Source: Candidatus Gastranaerophilales bacterium (GTDB lineage: Bacteria > Cyanobacteriota > Vampirovibrionia > Gastranaerophilales > Gastranaerophilaceae). From it: DNA of 32,146 bases. Below, piece by piece: positions 1 through 8,681 of this stretch. Made by a program: the position numbers and the translations under genes. The DNA is taken from contig JAILHI010000003.1 of the NCBI GenBank assembly GCA_024695865.1, positions 1 to 32,146 on the forward strand, read 5' to 3'. The notes beneath the pieces are model-generated. The model was not told where the DNA came from. It was given only the letters and a program-made list of their open reading frames with translations, and did no database searches. Each line of letters opens with the position of its first letter. Positions within the stretch are counted from its first letter, which is position 1.

Positions 1-399
<399 letters not shown>

Positions 400-617
400 C
401 AGAAAGTTTATGTCCATCGTTAAGTTTCGCTAAAAACTTAACGGCTCGACTTCTTCATTTGTTTCCGTTCATTTTATTAAAATCAACAGGTATAATCGTT
501 TTCAGCTATTCTGTTTTCAATGTTCAATCTCTGCGGGCTTAAAGTTTACCTCTCTTTGAAAGAAAGGTTTTAACCATTCACCCCGAACTTAAATCGCTCA
601 TTTCTGAGGCGAGTTAA
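400..617 (-). other. rRNA leader with two hairpins
   Basis: Transcribed leader between the rrn promoter and the 16S 5' end, read right to left. A perfect 10-bp stem (418-427 pairing with 434-443, six-base loop) lies about 20 nt before the 16S 5' end. Close to the transcription start, CTCA/TGAG arms at 597-600 and 605-608 enclose a loop that reads GAAA in the RNA. Such leader hairpins usually take part in rRNA processing or antitermination. The exact roles cannot be read here because the partner sequences downstream of 16S are outside the window. No coding gene is supported in this stretch. Confidence 0.6.
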
Positions 618-646
618 ATCGTACCACCGAGAAAATTCTTTGTCAA
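618..646 (-). promoter_or_regulatory. rrn promoter (sigma-70 type)
   Basis: On the minus strand a perfect -35 TTGACA (plus-strand 641-646) is separated by exactly 17 nt from -10 TACGAT (618-623), with an AT-rich stretch just upstream (647-690) that could act as an UP element. It faces the 16S gene and would start transcription near position 611, giving a leader of about 210 nt. This is the best vegetative promoter in the window and is what an rRNA operon is expected to have. Confidence 0.85.
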
Positions 647-723
647 GCATTAATTTTAATTTTTTCTGTTATTTAATGTATTTGATGTAGAAACCCTTTA
701 ATCAGGTTATTTTCTTTAGTTTT

Positions 724-793
724 CACGGTGCCGTGGTCGTATCGACCACTTCATCAATTTAAATCAAACATATTTTGTTTGCAACACCATGGT
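724..793. repeat. cluster of three short palindromes
   Basis: Within the otherwise featureless AT-rich gap between the rrn promoter and the gene at 993 sit CACGG-TG-CCGTG (724-735), GTGGTCG-TAT-CGACCAC (733-749, perfect 7-bp arms, sharing GTG with the first) and ACCATGGT (786-793). They lie 80-150 nt upstream of the rrn promoter and 200 nt before the zinc ribbon gene. They could be protein-binding sites or the remains of a terminator of a lost gene. No U-run follows, so a rho-independent terminator is unlikely. The rest of 650-990 shows nothing I can name. Confidence 0.4.
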
Positions 794-992
794 CTTTAAT
801 TTTTTCATTATTTTTTCAACCCTCAATAGATTTAGGCTTTTTAAGCTTAACAAATCTTAACAAAACAAAATACCCTTTTTCTCCAAGAATAATTAATTTT
901 TCATTTTCCTGTTGCAAAAATTTTTAACTATTTGTACATTAATATATATATATGTTATTATTCTTTTAGTTTTAATTAATAAGGAGTTGCGT

Positions 993-1172
993 ATGGCAAG
1001 AATTATAAGACCGGTTTGGGCAATAAGATGTACACAATCAGGCTGTAAAGCACTTTTTGAAGTTGCAAAACTCAACCCCGGAAAGCAGCAGGAAGTTGTT
1101 TGCCCCAATTGCGGCGAACACTACATCTATCCTCCCGTAGGAAATGAAGACCAGACGCCAAAACAAGATTAG
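993..1172 (+). CDS. small zinc ribbon protein, 59 aa
   Basis: The start is ATG 993, chosen because AAGGAG (981-986) sits 6 nt upstream. The longer frame from 912 adds a hydrophobic, AT-encoded N-terminus without a ribosome binding site. The protein has two cysteine pairs, C13-x4-C18 and C37-x2-C40 (CPNCG), spaced like a single zinc ribbon or rubredoxin-like knuckle, and a short acidic tail. I do not recognise a named family. Candidate promoters upstream are poor (TTGCAA-N17-TACATT at 912-940). The stop codon is 2 nt before the start of the YhcC-like radical SAM gene, so the two are probably co-translated. A metal-binding, nucleic-acid or protein-binding role is inference from the ribbon alone. 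Confidence 0.7.
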   Translation: MARIIRPVWAIRCTQSGCKALFEVAKLNPGKQQEVVCPNCGEHYIYPPVGNEDQTPKQD

Positions 1173-1174
1173 TT

Positions 1175-2092
1175 ATGGCTTCCGAATATTTCCTTGCATT
1201 TGGAGAATACCTTAAATCGCTTTTTGGAGAAAAGGTTTACAAAGTCACTCTTGATGCGGGTTTTTCCTGTCCTAACCGTGACGGAACTTTATCTTCCGAC
1301 GGTTGTGTTTTTTGTGATGACAGCGGCAGTTTTTCGAGGCTTTATTCCAACTCTTTGTCTGTCAGAGAACAGCTTTTGACAGGCATGGAAAAAATAAGAA
1401 AAAGATACCATGCCAACAAGTTTCTTGCGTATTTTCAGGCCTACACAAACACCTACAAGCCTGTTAACGAATTAAAAAAGATATATGATGATGTTTTTAT
1501 CGATGATATTGTCGGAATGTCGATAGGCACACGTCCCGATTGTGTTGACGATGAAAAACTCGACTTAATTGCATCTTATAACACCGATAACCGTTTTCTT
1601 CAGGTTGAATACGGGCTTCAAAGCGTGCATGACAAAACCCTGCAATTCATAAACAGAGGGCATGACTTCAAGTGTTTTCAAGAGGCATGCCGAAAAACAA
1701 AAGAGCGGAATTTAAAAATTTGCGCTCATGTCATTTTGGGATTACCGAACGAAACACATGAGGACATGATGGAAACCGCAAAAACCCTCGCAGGCATGGA
1801 TATTGACGGTATAAAAATTCACATGCTCGCCGTTATGGAGGGAACAAAAATTCACCAAATGTATAAAGACGGCCTGATAAATTTAATGAGCGAAGATGAA
1901 TACATCTCGACCGTTTGTGATTTTCTTGAACTTTTGCCGCCGGACATGGTTATTCAGCGTCTTGCGGGCAACGGAAAAAGAGAAATCCGTATTCAGCCCC
2001 GCTGGCTCGGAAAAAAACTTGAACTTGTCGGAAGAATGGAAAAAGAGTTTGAACGACGGGGAACAAGACAGGGTTCCAAATACAAAAAATAA
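1175..2092 (+). CDS. radical SAM protein, YhcC / TIGR01212 type
   Basis: This 305-aa protein looks like the YhcC family of radical SAM proteins. The N-terminus has F-S-C-P-N-R-D-G-T followed by the G-C-V-F-C pair: Cys32, Cys44 and Cys47 give the unusual wide CxnCxxC spacing (C-x11-C-x2-C) known for this family. Later come the G-M-S-I-G-T-R-P-D strand, V-E-Y-G-L-Q-S (an ELP3-like core element) and H-V-I-L-G-L-P-N-E. A 4Fe-4S cluster and S-adenosylmethionine are expected; the substrate of the family is, as far as I know, not settled. The length is normal. It starts 2 nt after the zinc ribbon gene, so the ribbon protein may be a partner. The last codons are AAA-rich and the stop is followed by an AT-rich gap without a clear terminator. 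Confidence 0.88.
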   Translation: MASEYFLAFGEYLKSLFGEKVYKVTLDAGFSCPNRDGTLSSDGCVFCDDSGSFSRLYSNSLSVREQLLTGMEKIRKRYHANKFLAYFQAYTNTYKPVNELKKIYDDVFIDDIVGMSIGTRPDCVDDEKLDLIASYNTDNRFLQVEYGLQSVHDKTLQFINRGHDFKCFQEACRKTKERNLKICAHVILGLPNETHEDMMETAKTLAGMDIDGIKIHMLAVMEGTKIHQMYKDGLINLMSEDEYISTVCDFLELLPPDMVIQRLAGNGKREIRIQPRWLGKKLELVGRMEKEFERRGTRQGSKYKK

Positions 2093-2128
2093 TATAAAAA
2101 CGAAAAATAACACAAACAACAAACTGTA

Positions 2129-2195
2129 AATTTTTTGTTTCAAATATTGTGCTATAATAAAAACAGTTAATCAGTAAACTGATTTTTTAGTGAGG
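2129..2195 (+). promoter_or_regulatory. cysS promoter and short leader with alternative hairpins
   Basis: An extended -10, TG-C-TATAAT, lies at 2150-2158; no convincing -35 is present, as is usual for extended -10 promoters. Transcription would start near 2165. The leader then offers two mutually exclusive stems: CAGTT (2164-2168) with AACTG (2077+100, i.e. 2177-2181), or AATCAG (2169-2174) with CTGATT (2179-2184). The second is followed by a T-run (2183-2188) like a mini terminator. The GAGG ribosome binding site (2192-2195) comes immediately after, 5 nt before the ATG. The leader is too short for a T-box. Confidence 0.5.
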
Positions 2196-2200
2196 ATAAA

Positions 2201-3640
2201 ATGCTGAAATTACATAATACACTCTCAAATCAAATTGAAGAATTTATACCGTTAAACAAAGACAAAGTGACAATGTATGTCTGCGGCCCGACGGTTTATG
2301 ACTACCCGCATTTGGGACATGCAAGATGCTATATTACGTGGGACATGTTATACAGATACCTGAAATTTTCGGGCTACAACGTTACCTATTGCAGAAACGT
2401 TACGGACGTTGACGATAAAATTCTTGCAAAAGCGCACCACGAAGGTAAAACAGCGGAAGAAATATCCTCAAGATACTATCAGATTTTTGCCGAAGCAATG
2501 AAAAATCTCAACAATTTACAGCCCGATTTTGAACCGAGAGCGACAAAAACTATCGGTGAAATGATTGCGCTTGTTAAAACGCTGATAAACAAAGGCTTTG
2601 CCTACGAGGTTGACGGCGATGTATATTTCAGGGTAAAAAATTTCAAGGAATACGGCAAACTCAGCAAGCAGCCTATCGACGACCTTGAAGCAGGCGCAAG
2701 AGTCGAAACTTCGAGCAAAAAAGAAAATGCGCTTGATTTTGCGCTTTGGAAAAAGGACGAAGAAAACGGCTACAAATCACCGTGGGGTATAGGACGCCCC
2801 GGCTGGCACATCGAATGTTCGGCAATGAGCAAAAAATATCTCGGCGAACAAATTGACATACACGCAGGCGGAGCAGATTTAATCTTCCCGCACCACGAAA
2901 ACGAAATTGCGCAATCGGAATGTGCCAACGGAAAACAATTTGTCAAATACTGGCTCCATAACGGTTTTGTAACCATAAACAAAGAAAAAATGTCAAAGTC
3001 TTTAAAAAACTTTGTTACGATTAATTCGCTTTTGGAACACTACGATGCAGATACGATAAGATTTTTCATCTTGACAAACCATTACAGAATGCCCGTAGAA
3101 TTTAACGATGAAGCCTTAAACAGTGCAAAAACGGGCTTTAAACGTTTGCAAACCGCACTTGATGAAGTCCTTTCCTTTGCGGGTACGGAAAATTTAGCCG
3201 CAGACGAGCAATCGGAAGAAGTCGAAAAATTCAAAAAAGCAATGGACAACGACTTAAACACATCTGTTGCCCTCTCCGTCCTTTTCGATTTGGCAACAAA
3301 GGCAAATTCCGCAAAAGCGGACAACGACAAAATTCTTGCGGGCAAATACATTGCAACGTTAAAAATGCTTATGCAGGTTCTCGGTTTTACCTGCAAAAAA
3401 TCTCAAATGAGTGAAGAAGAATTAAACAAACGAATGGCAGAAATAGCCGCAGAACTCGACTTTGTTGACGATAAAACTCTCACGGGTTATGCCTTAATTG
3501 AAAAAGTAATTGAAATAAGAGCAAAAGCAAGAGCCGAAAAAAACTGGAATTTGGCTGACAAAATAAGAAATCTCTTTGACTCTGTCGGTATTATTTTTAA
3601 AGACGGCAAAGACAAGACCATTTGGCTTGAAAAAGAATAG
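2201..3640 (+). CDS. cysS: cysteinyl-tRNA synthetase
   Basis: This class I aminoacyl-tRNA synthetase charges tRNA-Cys with cysteine in the cytoplasm. The 479-aa length is normal. Visible signatures are V-C-G-P-T-V-Y-D with zinc-ligand Cys28, the HIGH-type motif H37-L-G-H40, the family core G-R-P-G-W-H-I-E-C-S-A-M-S, D-I-H-A-G-G-A-D-L-I-F-P-H-H-E-N-E-I-A-Q-S with further zinc ligands, and K-M-S-K-S at residues 263-267. The C-terminal helical domain ends with a segment rich in charged residues. The ATG at 2201 has GAGG 5 nt upstream. It has its own extended -10 promoter. The MarR gene follows after 12 nt, so the pair is likely co-transcribed. Confidence 0.97.
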   Translation: MLKLHNTLSNQIEEFIPLNKDKVTMYVCGPTVYDYPHLGHARCYITWDMLYRYLKFSGYNVTYCRNVTDVDDKILAKAHHEGKTAEEISSRYYQIFAEAMKNLNNLQPDFEPRATKTIGEMIALVKTLINKGFAYEVDGDVYFRVKNFKEYGKLSKQPIDDLEAGARVETSSKKENALDFALWKKDEENGYKSPWGIGRPGWHIECSAMSKKYLGEQIDIHAGGADLIFPHHENEIAQSECANGKQFVKYWLHNGFVTINKEKMSKSLKNFVTINSLLEHYDADTIRFFILTNHYRMPVEFNDEALNSAKTGFKRLQTALDEVLSFAGTENLAADEQSEEVEKFKKAMDNDLNTSVALSVLFDLATKANSAKADNDKILAGKYIATLKMLMQVLGFTCKKSQMSEEELNKRMAEIAAELDFVDDKTLTGYALIEKVIEIRAKARAEKNWNLADKIRNLFDSVGIIFKDGKDKTIWLEKE

Positions 3641-3652
3641 AAAAGGTTTAAA

Positions 3653-4105
3653 ATGCAGGACAATATTTATCTTGAAAAACAAAGCACTGATGCAAAATTA
3701 ATCTACACAGCGGGTTTTTTATGGAACAATATAAACGACAAAATCGACAAAACCCTGAAACCCTATAACCTCAATTCCGCAAAATTTAATATCCTTATGA
3801 TAATAAAGCACGTCGGAAAAGATGAGGGCGTTCAGCAAAACTTTATTTCGGACAAACTGCTTGTTACACCGTCAAACATAACAAAAATGCTGGACAAACT
3901 CGAAGCCGAAGAGTTAATCACAAGAAACGACAAAAAAAACGACAGACGTGTAAAAATCATTAAAATCACACAAAAAGGCATAGAACTGCTCGATAAAGTC
4001 TGGAATGAATACAAACAAACCATAAGTAATCTTTCCCCGAAGATTTCCGAAAAAGACAAAGAAAGTCTGCTTGCCGCACTGATTAAATGGCAAGATAACA
4101 TATAA
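3653..4105 (+). CDS. MarR-family transcriptional regulator
   Basis: The 150-aa protein has the MarR architecture. An N-terminal dimerisation helix pair comes first. The winged helix-turn-helix is around residues 55-100, with D-K-L-L-V-T-P-S-N-I-T-K-M-L-D as recognition region and the wing R-N-D-K-K-N-D-R-R-V-K-I-I-K-I-T-Q-K-G, typical of the DxRxx wing. C-terminal dimerisation helices follow. It probably binds a palindromic operator as a dimer and responds to a small ligand. It follows cysS by 12 nt and precedes the DUF2339 gene, whose own promoter (4244-4272) is the nearest plausible target; that link is inference. There is no adjacent efflux pump. Confidence 0.88.
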   Translation: MQDNIYLEKQSTDAKLIYTAGFLWNNINDKIDKTLKPYNLNSAKFNILMIIKHVGKDEGVQQNFISDKLLVTPSNITKMLDKLEAEELITRNDKKNDRRVKIIKITQKGIELLDKVWNEYKQTISNLSPKISEKDKESLLAALIKWQDNI

Positions 4106-4109
4106 TTCG

Positions 4110-4197
4110 GCTATCGGAGAACACCTTTAACAGAATTGCCGTGTCGGGAAAATCCCTGCCCTTGCCGTAAAGACCGCATAACACTGCGGGCGGAAAA
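4110..4197. other. GC-richer patch downstream of the MarR gene, origin unclear
   Basis: The stretch between the MarR stop and the next promoter is markedly richer in G and C than its surroundings. It contains a repeated TTGCCGT (4136-4142 and 4162-4168) and small stems GGGA/TCCC and CCGC/GCGG. The plus-strand frame directly after the MarR stop stays open through it but has no start codon. It could be a dispersed repeat, a decayed gene end or a structured 3' UTR. I cannot decide between these from the sequence. Confidence 0.3.
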
Positions 4198-4243
4198 AAT
4201 ATGCAAAATTATGTTTCATTTTGTAAAAATACAAAAAATAATA

Positions 4244-4272
4244 TTGACAACAACATTATTGAATGGTAAACT
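4244..4272 (+). promoter_or_regulatory. promoter of the DUF2339 gene
   Basis: A perfect -35 TTGACA (4244-4249) is followed after 17 nt by -10 TAAACT (4267-4272, 4 of 6 matches). An AAGGAG ribosome binding site (4291-4296) lies 5 nt before the ATG at 4302. The leader is only about 20 nt. A short palindrome TATTAATA (4272-4279) overlaps the -10 and could be part of an operator, perhaps for the neighbouring MarR protein; that is a guess. Confidence 0.7.
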
Positions 4273-4301
4273 ATTAATATAGTTTTGTATAAGGAGAAAA
4301 T

Positions 4302-6527
4302 ATGTTTGCGGCATTGCTTTTAACGGTATTTTTGATTTGGTTTTTTGTTGAATACAAGAATTTTAAAGACGATATCAACAGAAAAATAAAGATTCTGTTT
4401 GAAAACCAGAAACAGATTTATAACAAAGAAACGGCAAGCGGACAACAGAAACAGGAAGCAGAAAAGCCCGCAGAGAAGTTTGAGCAAAATGCGGAAACAC
4501 CGCAGCAAGCAGCGGAAGAAACAACCGAAAACAATACTGATGTTTCTCAAACTAATGAACAACCAAACGAAGAACAGGAGCAAAAAGATTTATCTCCCGA
4601 AAACACTTATGAAAAGGATGCCGAAATTAAAGACATGCCCCAAATAATTAAAGATGCCTGCGATGACAAAAACGAAAACCCCGCCTTTGAAAATCTGTTT
4701 ATGGCGAATGTTTTTAATAAAATCGGCGCAATTGCAATCGTTATCGCAACCTTTATCTTTTTAAAAATACTTTCCGACATGGGTATTTTTACCGAATTAT
4801 TGAAGGTATTGACGGGATATGCTTTCGGACTCGGAATAATTTATTTTGCATTTAAAACTCACAAAGAAAATACACGGAACTTTGCGGAAGTTCTTATGGG
4901 AACAGGTTTTGCCGTAATGTTCACCACCACCTTTTTAGGCTGCTCGCTGCTCGGCGTTATACCGCTTTGGCTCGGCGTAATAATCGGCATTGGGCTTGTT
5001 ATGACGTCCTTTTTAATAGCAGAAAAATTCAACACGTTTTCTATGGTTGCAATAGGGTTAATCGGCGGTTACATCAGCCCGATTTTCACAATGTCCGAAA
5101 CCTCGGTCAACTTCCTGTTCGGATATCTGATTTTATTAAACATTTTCTCAATTTTATACGTTTATAAAAATACCGACAAAGCCCTTTTAAATTATATTAA
5201 TATATTATTAACGGTTTTGGTTGTAACCTGTTACGGAATTTTCAGGGGAGAAAAACCGATTTTGGCATACCCCCTGTTACTTTGGGGTGCTTACCTCATA
5301 AACGACATCATGTATGTAAAAAACGAAAAAGAAAACTACAATGTTATCAAACCCCTGAACTACATCAACTATGCTTTTTTGATACTTTCAACCTGCGTTA
5401 TATTTGAGTTTGGTAACAAAACGGCAATAGGTTTAACGATACTTTCCTCAGGACTTATTTACCTTTTGGGTGCATATTTATGCAAAAACAACATAAAAAA
5501 TTCTTTATATATTCATGGATTTTTACTGTCCTTAGTTATTGCAACACATTTTATTTCGGAAGACATTATCAGAATTTGTATTCTTTCGGCAGAAGCCGTA
5601 TGTCTTGCCTTTTTTGCAGCAAAACATAACAAAAACTATTTATACAACTGGACTTATGCCTATTTCGGAACGATTTTGGCTTATGTCTGCATTAATAAAG
5701 GTGCGTTTTTCAATCCGTTTGATAACCCTGTAAACTGGGGCAAAGGAATTTCTGTTTCAAATCTGATATCCGGAAAAGCATTATTGTTTGGTCTTCCGTC
5801 GGTTTCAGCCCTCATCTGCTCAAAAATGCTCACGGACAAAAACAAAACTATTGCCGATGTATTAAAACTGCTTTCCGTTTCTTACATATATCTGTTTGCC
5901 GTATCGGTCACGGAAGTTCTTATGATGTCCGCAGAAACAATAAACCGCAGAATAATATCAATAGTATTAAGCAAAAAATATCTGATTTATTCAGTCATTG
6001 CGGCACTGTATTCAATAAACATACAATTTATGAATAAGAATACAAAAATGGCTCTGTTTCAGATTACGGAAATGTGTTTTTACCTGTTTTCGTTATTTTT
6101 ACTGTTTTCGGGACTTTCCTTATACAAATCGGATAGCATAACACCGTTTTTAAATCTCGGCACGGCGGCGTTTCTGACCGTACTTGCGGCGACTTTATAC
6201 AAAAAGAAAGAATACAACAAAGACATGCTTTCTTATATAGCCGTTTTTCTTGGGGCAATCTTTGCAAGCTGCGAATTTGGCGCCATCTGCAAAATAAACC
6301 TTTCGGTCGTATGGACGGTCTATGCGGGTATTATAATGATTATCGGCATTTTCAAGAACATTAAAGTTCTGAATATCAGCGGTATCGTTATAATACTGAC
6401 CGCCCTTATAAAAATATTGATAATAGACCTGCAAACCGTAAGCACAATATACAAAATGGGAATATTTTTACTTCTCGGTATCAGTTTAATGCTTGTATCA
6501 TACCTCTACAACAGGCTGAAAAAATAA
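4302..6527 (+). CDS. DUF2339-type polytopic membrane protein
   Basis: The 741-aa protein has an N-terminal transmembrane helix (about residues 2-17) and a cytoplasm-like charged segment rich in Gln, Glu, Lys and Asn (about 25-130). A very long hydrophobic region with some twenty predicted membrane spans then runs to the C-terminus. This plan, and the G-x-x-x-I-x-x-A-x-F-I-F-L-K sequence at the start of the membrane part, matches the DUF2339 family of predicted membrane proteins. Its function is unknown to me. It has its own strong promoter and RBS and ends in a terminator (6558-6592), so it is a single-gene unit. The low-complexity segment gives long shadow frames in other registers that should be ignored. 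Confidence 0.8.
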   Translation: MFAALLLTVFLIWFFVEYKNFKDDINRKIKILFENQKQIYNKETASGQQKQEAEKPAEKFEQNAETPQQAAEETTENNTDVSQTNEQPNEEQEQKDLSPENTYEKDAEIKDMPQIIKDACDDKNENPAFENLFMANVFNKIGAIAIVIATFIFLKILSDMGIFTELLKVLTGYAFGLGIIYFAFKTHKENTRNFAEVLMGTGFAVMFTTTFLGCSLLGVIPLWLGVIIGIGLVMTSFLIAEKFNTFSMVAIGLIGGYISPIFTMSETSVNFLFGYLILLNIFSILYVYKNTDKALLNYINILLTVLVVTCYGIFRGEKPILAYPLLLWGAYLINDIMYVKNEKENYNVIKPLNYINYAFLILSTCVIFEFGNKTAIGLTILSSGLIYLLGAYLCKNNIKNSLYIHGFLLSLVIATHFISEDIIRICILSAEAVCLAFFAAKHNKNYLYNWTYAYFGTILAYVCINKGAFFNPFDNPVNWGKGISVSNLISGKALLFGLPSVSALICSKMLTDKNKTIADVLKLLSVSYIYLFAVSVTEVLMMSAETINRRIISIVLSKKYLIYSVIAALYSINIQFMNKNTKMALFQITEMCFYLFSLFLLFSGLSLYKSDSITPFLNLGTAAFLTVLAATLYKKKEYNKDMLSYIAVFLGAIFASCEFGAICKINLSVVWTVYAGIIMIIGIFKNIKVLNISGIVIILTALIKILIIDLQTVSTIYKMGIFLLLGISLMLVSYLYNRLKK

Positions 6528-6557
6528 CTTCCCGCTAATTTATTCCTATTCGTTTCT

Positions 6558-6592
6558 AAATCTTCGGCATTTTTCTCTGCCGAAGATTTTTT
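6558..6592 (+). terminator. rho-independent terminator after DUF2339 gene
   Basis: A perfect 12-bp stem (AAATCTTCGGCA at 6558-6569 with TGCCGAAGATTT at 6578-6589) encloses an 8-nt loop and is followed by a T-run to 6592. It lies 30 nt after the stop codon. Confidence 0.9.
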
Positions 6593-6640
6593 ACAAAAAA
6601 ATCAATATGTTAACATTCATTAATAAAAAATGAAAATAAT

Positions 6641-6667
6641 TAAAGAAAAAAAATTTTAGGCCGATAT
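6641..6667 (+). promoter_or_regulatory. sigma-28/sigma-D (FliA-type) promoter of first CHAP gene
   Basis: -35 TAAA (6641-6644), 15-nt spacer, -10 GCCGATAT (6660-6667). This matches the known Bacillus subtilis sigma-D consensus (TAAA-N15-GCCGATAT) at every position and the E. coli FliA consensus at all but the last. Both boxes and the spacing recur exactly upstream of the paralogous gene at 8742. The start of transcription would be near 6675, leaving a leader of about 25 nt. Around the boxes, sequence is shared only as TAAAGAAAA and a following GTAAGTG. Confidence 0.85.
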
Positions 6668-6698
6668 ACAGAATACAAAGTAAGTGAAGGTGAATTTT

Positions 6699-8531
6699 AT
6701 GAATTTTCAGAATTATTTACAAAAAATCGCATTAAACGGAACGGCGAATTTCGGCTCTCTGACTAACACAAAGGCAACCGAAAAAAGTCTTAATAATTTA
6801 TCACTTTTCACCTCGGCAAGTTTAGACCAACTCAAAAATTTAGACTTGGACAGACTTTTGGAAGGTGCCGATATTTCGGAAGTTATCGGTTCAGAAGGAA
6901 CAGAAGAAGATGAAGCGTTGGCAAATGCCATCAGATCATTTTTAGATATTAACGAAGTTCAGGAATTGGCAAATGCTGACGGAAACGAAGAAATAACCGC
7001 AGAAGAAGTAATGGCCATGCTCCAGTCTATTATGGAAAAAGACGGAGATAACGCAAATTTATCATTAGACGATATAGATGAAGTATTAAAGGAACTTGGC
7101 GTTGACCTTGAAGCAAAGGTTGAAGATGCTGTTAAAGATGCTTTAAAAGAAGATGAAGCAAAAGAAGTTCAAGAAGAAGAAGCAGCAAAGAAACCTCAGG
7201 AAGCAGCAGAAGCAGCACCTGCAAGTAATGCGGGCGGAGCAAACAGAGGAAGCGGTGCAGGCGGAACAGGCAGCACAGGCAATCCCGGAGGCACCAACAG
7301 AACAACAAAACCTGAAACGGAAGCAGAAACTCCCGAACAAATTCAGGCGCAGATTGACGAAAAAAATAATGAAATCGGCGAAATAGAATCGCAGGCAGAA
7401 AAAGATATTCAGGAACAGGAACAGGCAAAAGAAAAAGCCATGAAGCAATATGGCGTTTCTGAAGATGAATATAAAGAATATCAGGAAAAAGAACAACAAC
7501 TTGAACAAAATATTGCAGATACCGAAAAAGCCATCGGCGACGAAGACAATAAAATTGCTGATTACAATTCCACAATAGAATCAAACAACAATTATATTTC
7601 TTCAATCGATGCACAAATCTCCGCAAACGAAAGCATGAAAGCAAGTATCTCGGGCGATGATGAAAATTCATCTTCGAGAATTGCAGATATAGATTCACAA
7701 ATTCAAAATCTGCAAAACGAAAAAGCACAAAAAGAACAAGAAAATCAACAGTTACAACAGGATATAGAAGCAGCAGAAAACAAAAAGACCGAATTAGAAG
7801 GTAAAAAGGCTGACTACGAACAACAAAAAGCAGAACTTCTGAATAATACCTTAAACGGTTCTGAAGGTTTTGGCAAAGGTATTCCTTCATCAGAAGTTGA
7901 AAAAATCAAAAACAATATCGCATCATACGATACAAAGATTTCCGATATAAGAGCAAAAAAAGACAGTGATGTTGCAGCAGTAAAAGGCGAAATACAGACA
8001 CTTCAGGTTAAACTCAAAGATGCACAGGCACAAGAAGAAAGAAATAACTTCTTAAAAGAAAACTCTGCATTAAATAACGGTCAGAGCGTAGTTGATTTTG
8101 CTACCCAGTTTAACGGAAAATCCGCAAGCGAAATGTACCAAATCATGAGAAATGCAGGATATCGTGTTGACGAAGGTCAGTGGTGTGCTGACTTCGTAAA
8201 TTTTGCTTTAGGCGAAACAATTGGTAAAGAAAACTTGCCTGATTGGTATAATAATTGTAATACTGCAAGTTGTACGGCGGTCGCAAATGCAGCCAGAAGC
8301 GCAGGAGCCATCATCGATCAATCACAGGTTCAGCCGGGCGACGTAGTTCTTTTCTCAAAAGACGGCGGTAGTTCTTATTACCACACAGGTATCGTTACAT
8401 CAATCGATCCTGACGGAACTCTTCACACAATGGAAGGAAACACTTGGACAAGTAACGAAAACTGGGGTGCTTGGCAGCGTTCTTACAATATGAACAACGG
8501 CAGAACTTATACCTTCGTTTCAATGTCATAA
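6699..8531 (+). CDS. EF-hand / coiled-coil / CHAP-domain cell-wall hydrolase, copy 1
   Basis: This 610-aa protein uses start ATG 6699, because GAAGG lies 8 nt upstream and the paralogue begins at the same M-N-F motif; an upstream in-frame GTG (6684) is less likely. Order of parts: conserved N-terminus (M-N-F-x-N-Y-L-x-x-I-x-L-N-G) without a signal peptide; an EF-hand-like loop at 92-103 (N-x-D-x-N-x-x-I-x-x-x-E, with Glu instead of Gly at position 6); acidic helical segment; Ala/Gly/Asn-rich linker near 175-205; long charged coiled coil about 210-460; C-terminal CHAP domain with W-C-A-D-F (Cys496), His562 and E-G-N-T. CHAP domains cleave peptidoglycan amide bonds. How the protein leaves the cytoplasm is not visible. 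It is transcribed from a sigma-28-type promoter. Confidence 0.85.
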   Translation: MNFQNYLQKIALNGTANFGSLTNTKATEKSLNNLSLFTSASLDQLKNLDLDRLLEGADISEVIGSEGTEEDEALANAIRSFLDINEVQELANADGNEEITAEEVMAMLQSIMEKDGDNANLSLDDIDEVLKELGVDLEAKVEDAVKDALKEDEAKEVQEEEAAKKPQEAAEAAPASNAGGANRGSGAGGTGSTGNPGGTNRTTKPETEAETPEQIQAQIDEKNNEIGEIESQAEKDIQEQEQAKEKAMKQYGVSEDEYKEYQEKEQQLEQNIADTEKAIGDEDNKIADYNSTIESNNNYISSIDAQISANESMKASISGDDENSSSRIADIDSQIQNLQNEKAQKEQENQQLQQDIEAAENKKTELEGKKADYEQQKAELLNNTLNGSEGFGKGIPSSEVEKIKNNIASYDTKISDIRAKKDSDVAAVKGEIQTLQVKLKDAQAQEERNNFLKENSALNNGQSVVDFATQFNGKSASEMYQIMRNAGYRVDEGQWCADFVNFALGETIGKENLPDWYNNCNTASCTAVANAARSAGAIIDQSQVQPGDVVLFSKDGGSSYYHTGIVTSIDPDGTLHTMEGNTWTSNENWGAWQRSYNMNNGRTYTFVSMS

Positions 8532-8558
8532 ATAAAATTTTTCTAAACAGATTTACCA

Positions 8559-8592
8559 ATTAAAGCCGTGAAAAAGAAATCACGGCTTTAAT
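8559..8592 (+). terminator. terminator-like hairpin after CHAP gene 1
   Basis: A perfect 13-bp stem, ATTAAAGCCGTGA (8559-8571) with TCACGGCTTTAAT (8580-8592), has an 8-nt loop and lies 28 nt after the stop. The U-tract is short (CTTTAAT), so it may work weakly or bidirectionally. It separates copy 1 from the separate promoter of copy 2. Confidence 0.7.
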
Positions 8593-8681
8593 CATGTTAA
8601 CGGTTTGCCGATAAAAATCCGCATTAAATTTTCTTTAATCTTATTATTTCTTAAAAAATTGTTAAATCTTTAAAATTTTAT

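Noticed and set aside
2129..2200. A T-box riboswitch ahead of cysS
   Set aside because: The leader after the -10 is only about 35 nt, too short, and has no T-box sequence.
7132..7890. 252-codon minus-strand frame rich in Leu and Phe opposite the first CHAP gene
   Set aside because: It is the reverse reading of GAA/CAA-rich coiled-coil codons; low complexity, no ribosome binding site. The similar frames at 9192-9654 have the same cause.
8607..8614. A third GCCGATAA, exact E. coli FliA -10, between the CHAP genes
   Set aside because: The corresponding -35 position reads TTAA, not TAAA, and it overlaps the end of the terminator; the site at 8701 with a full -35 is nearer the gene. It might be a secondary promoter, but I do not claim it.
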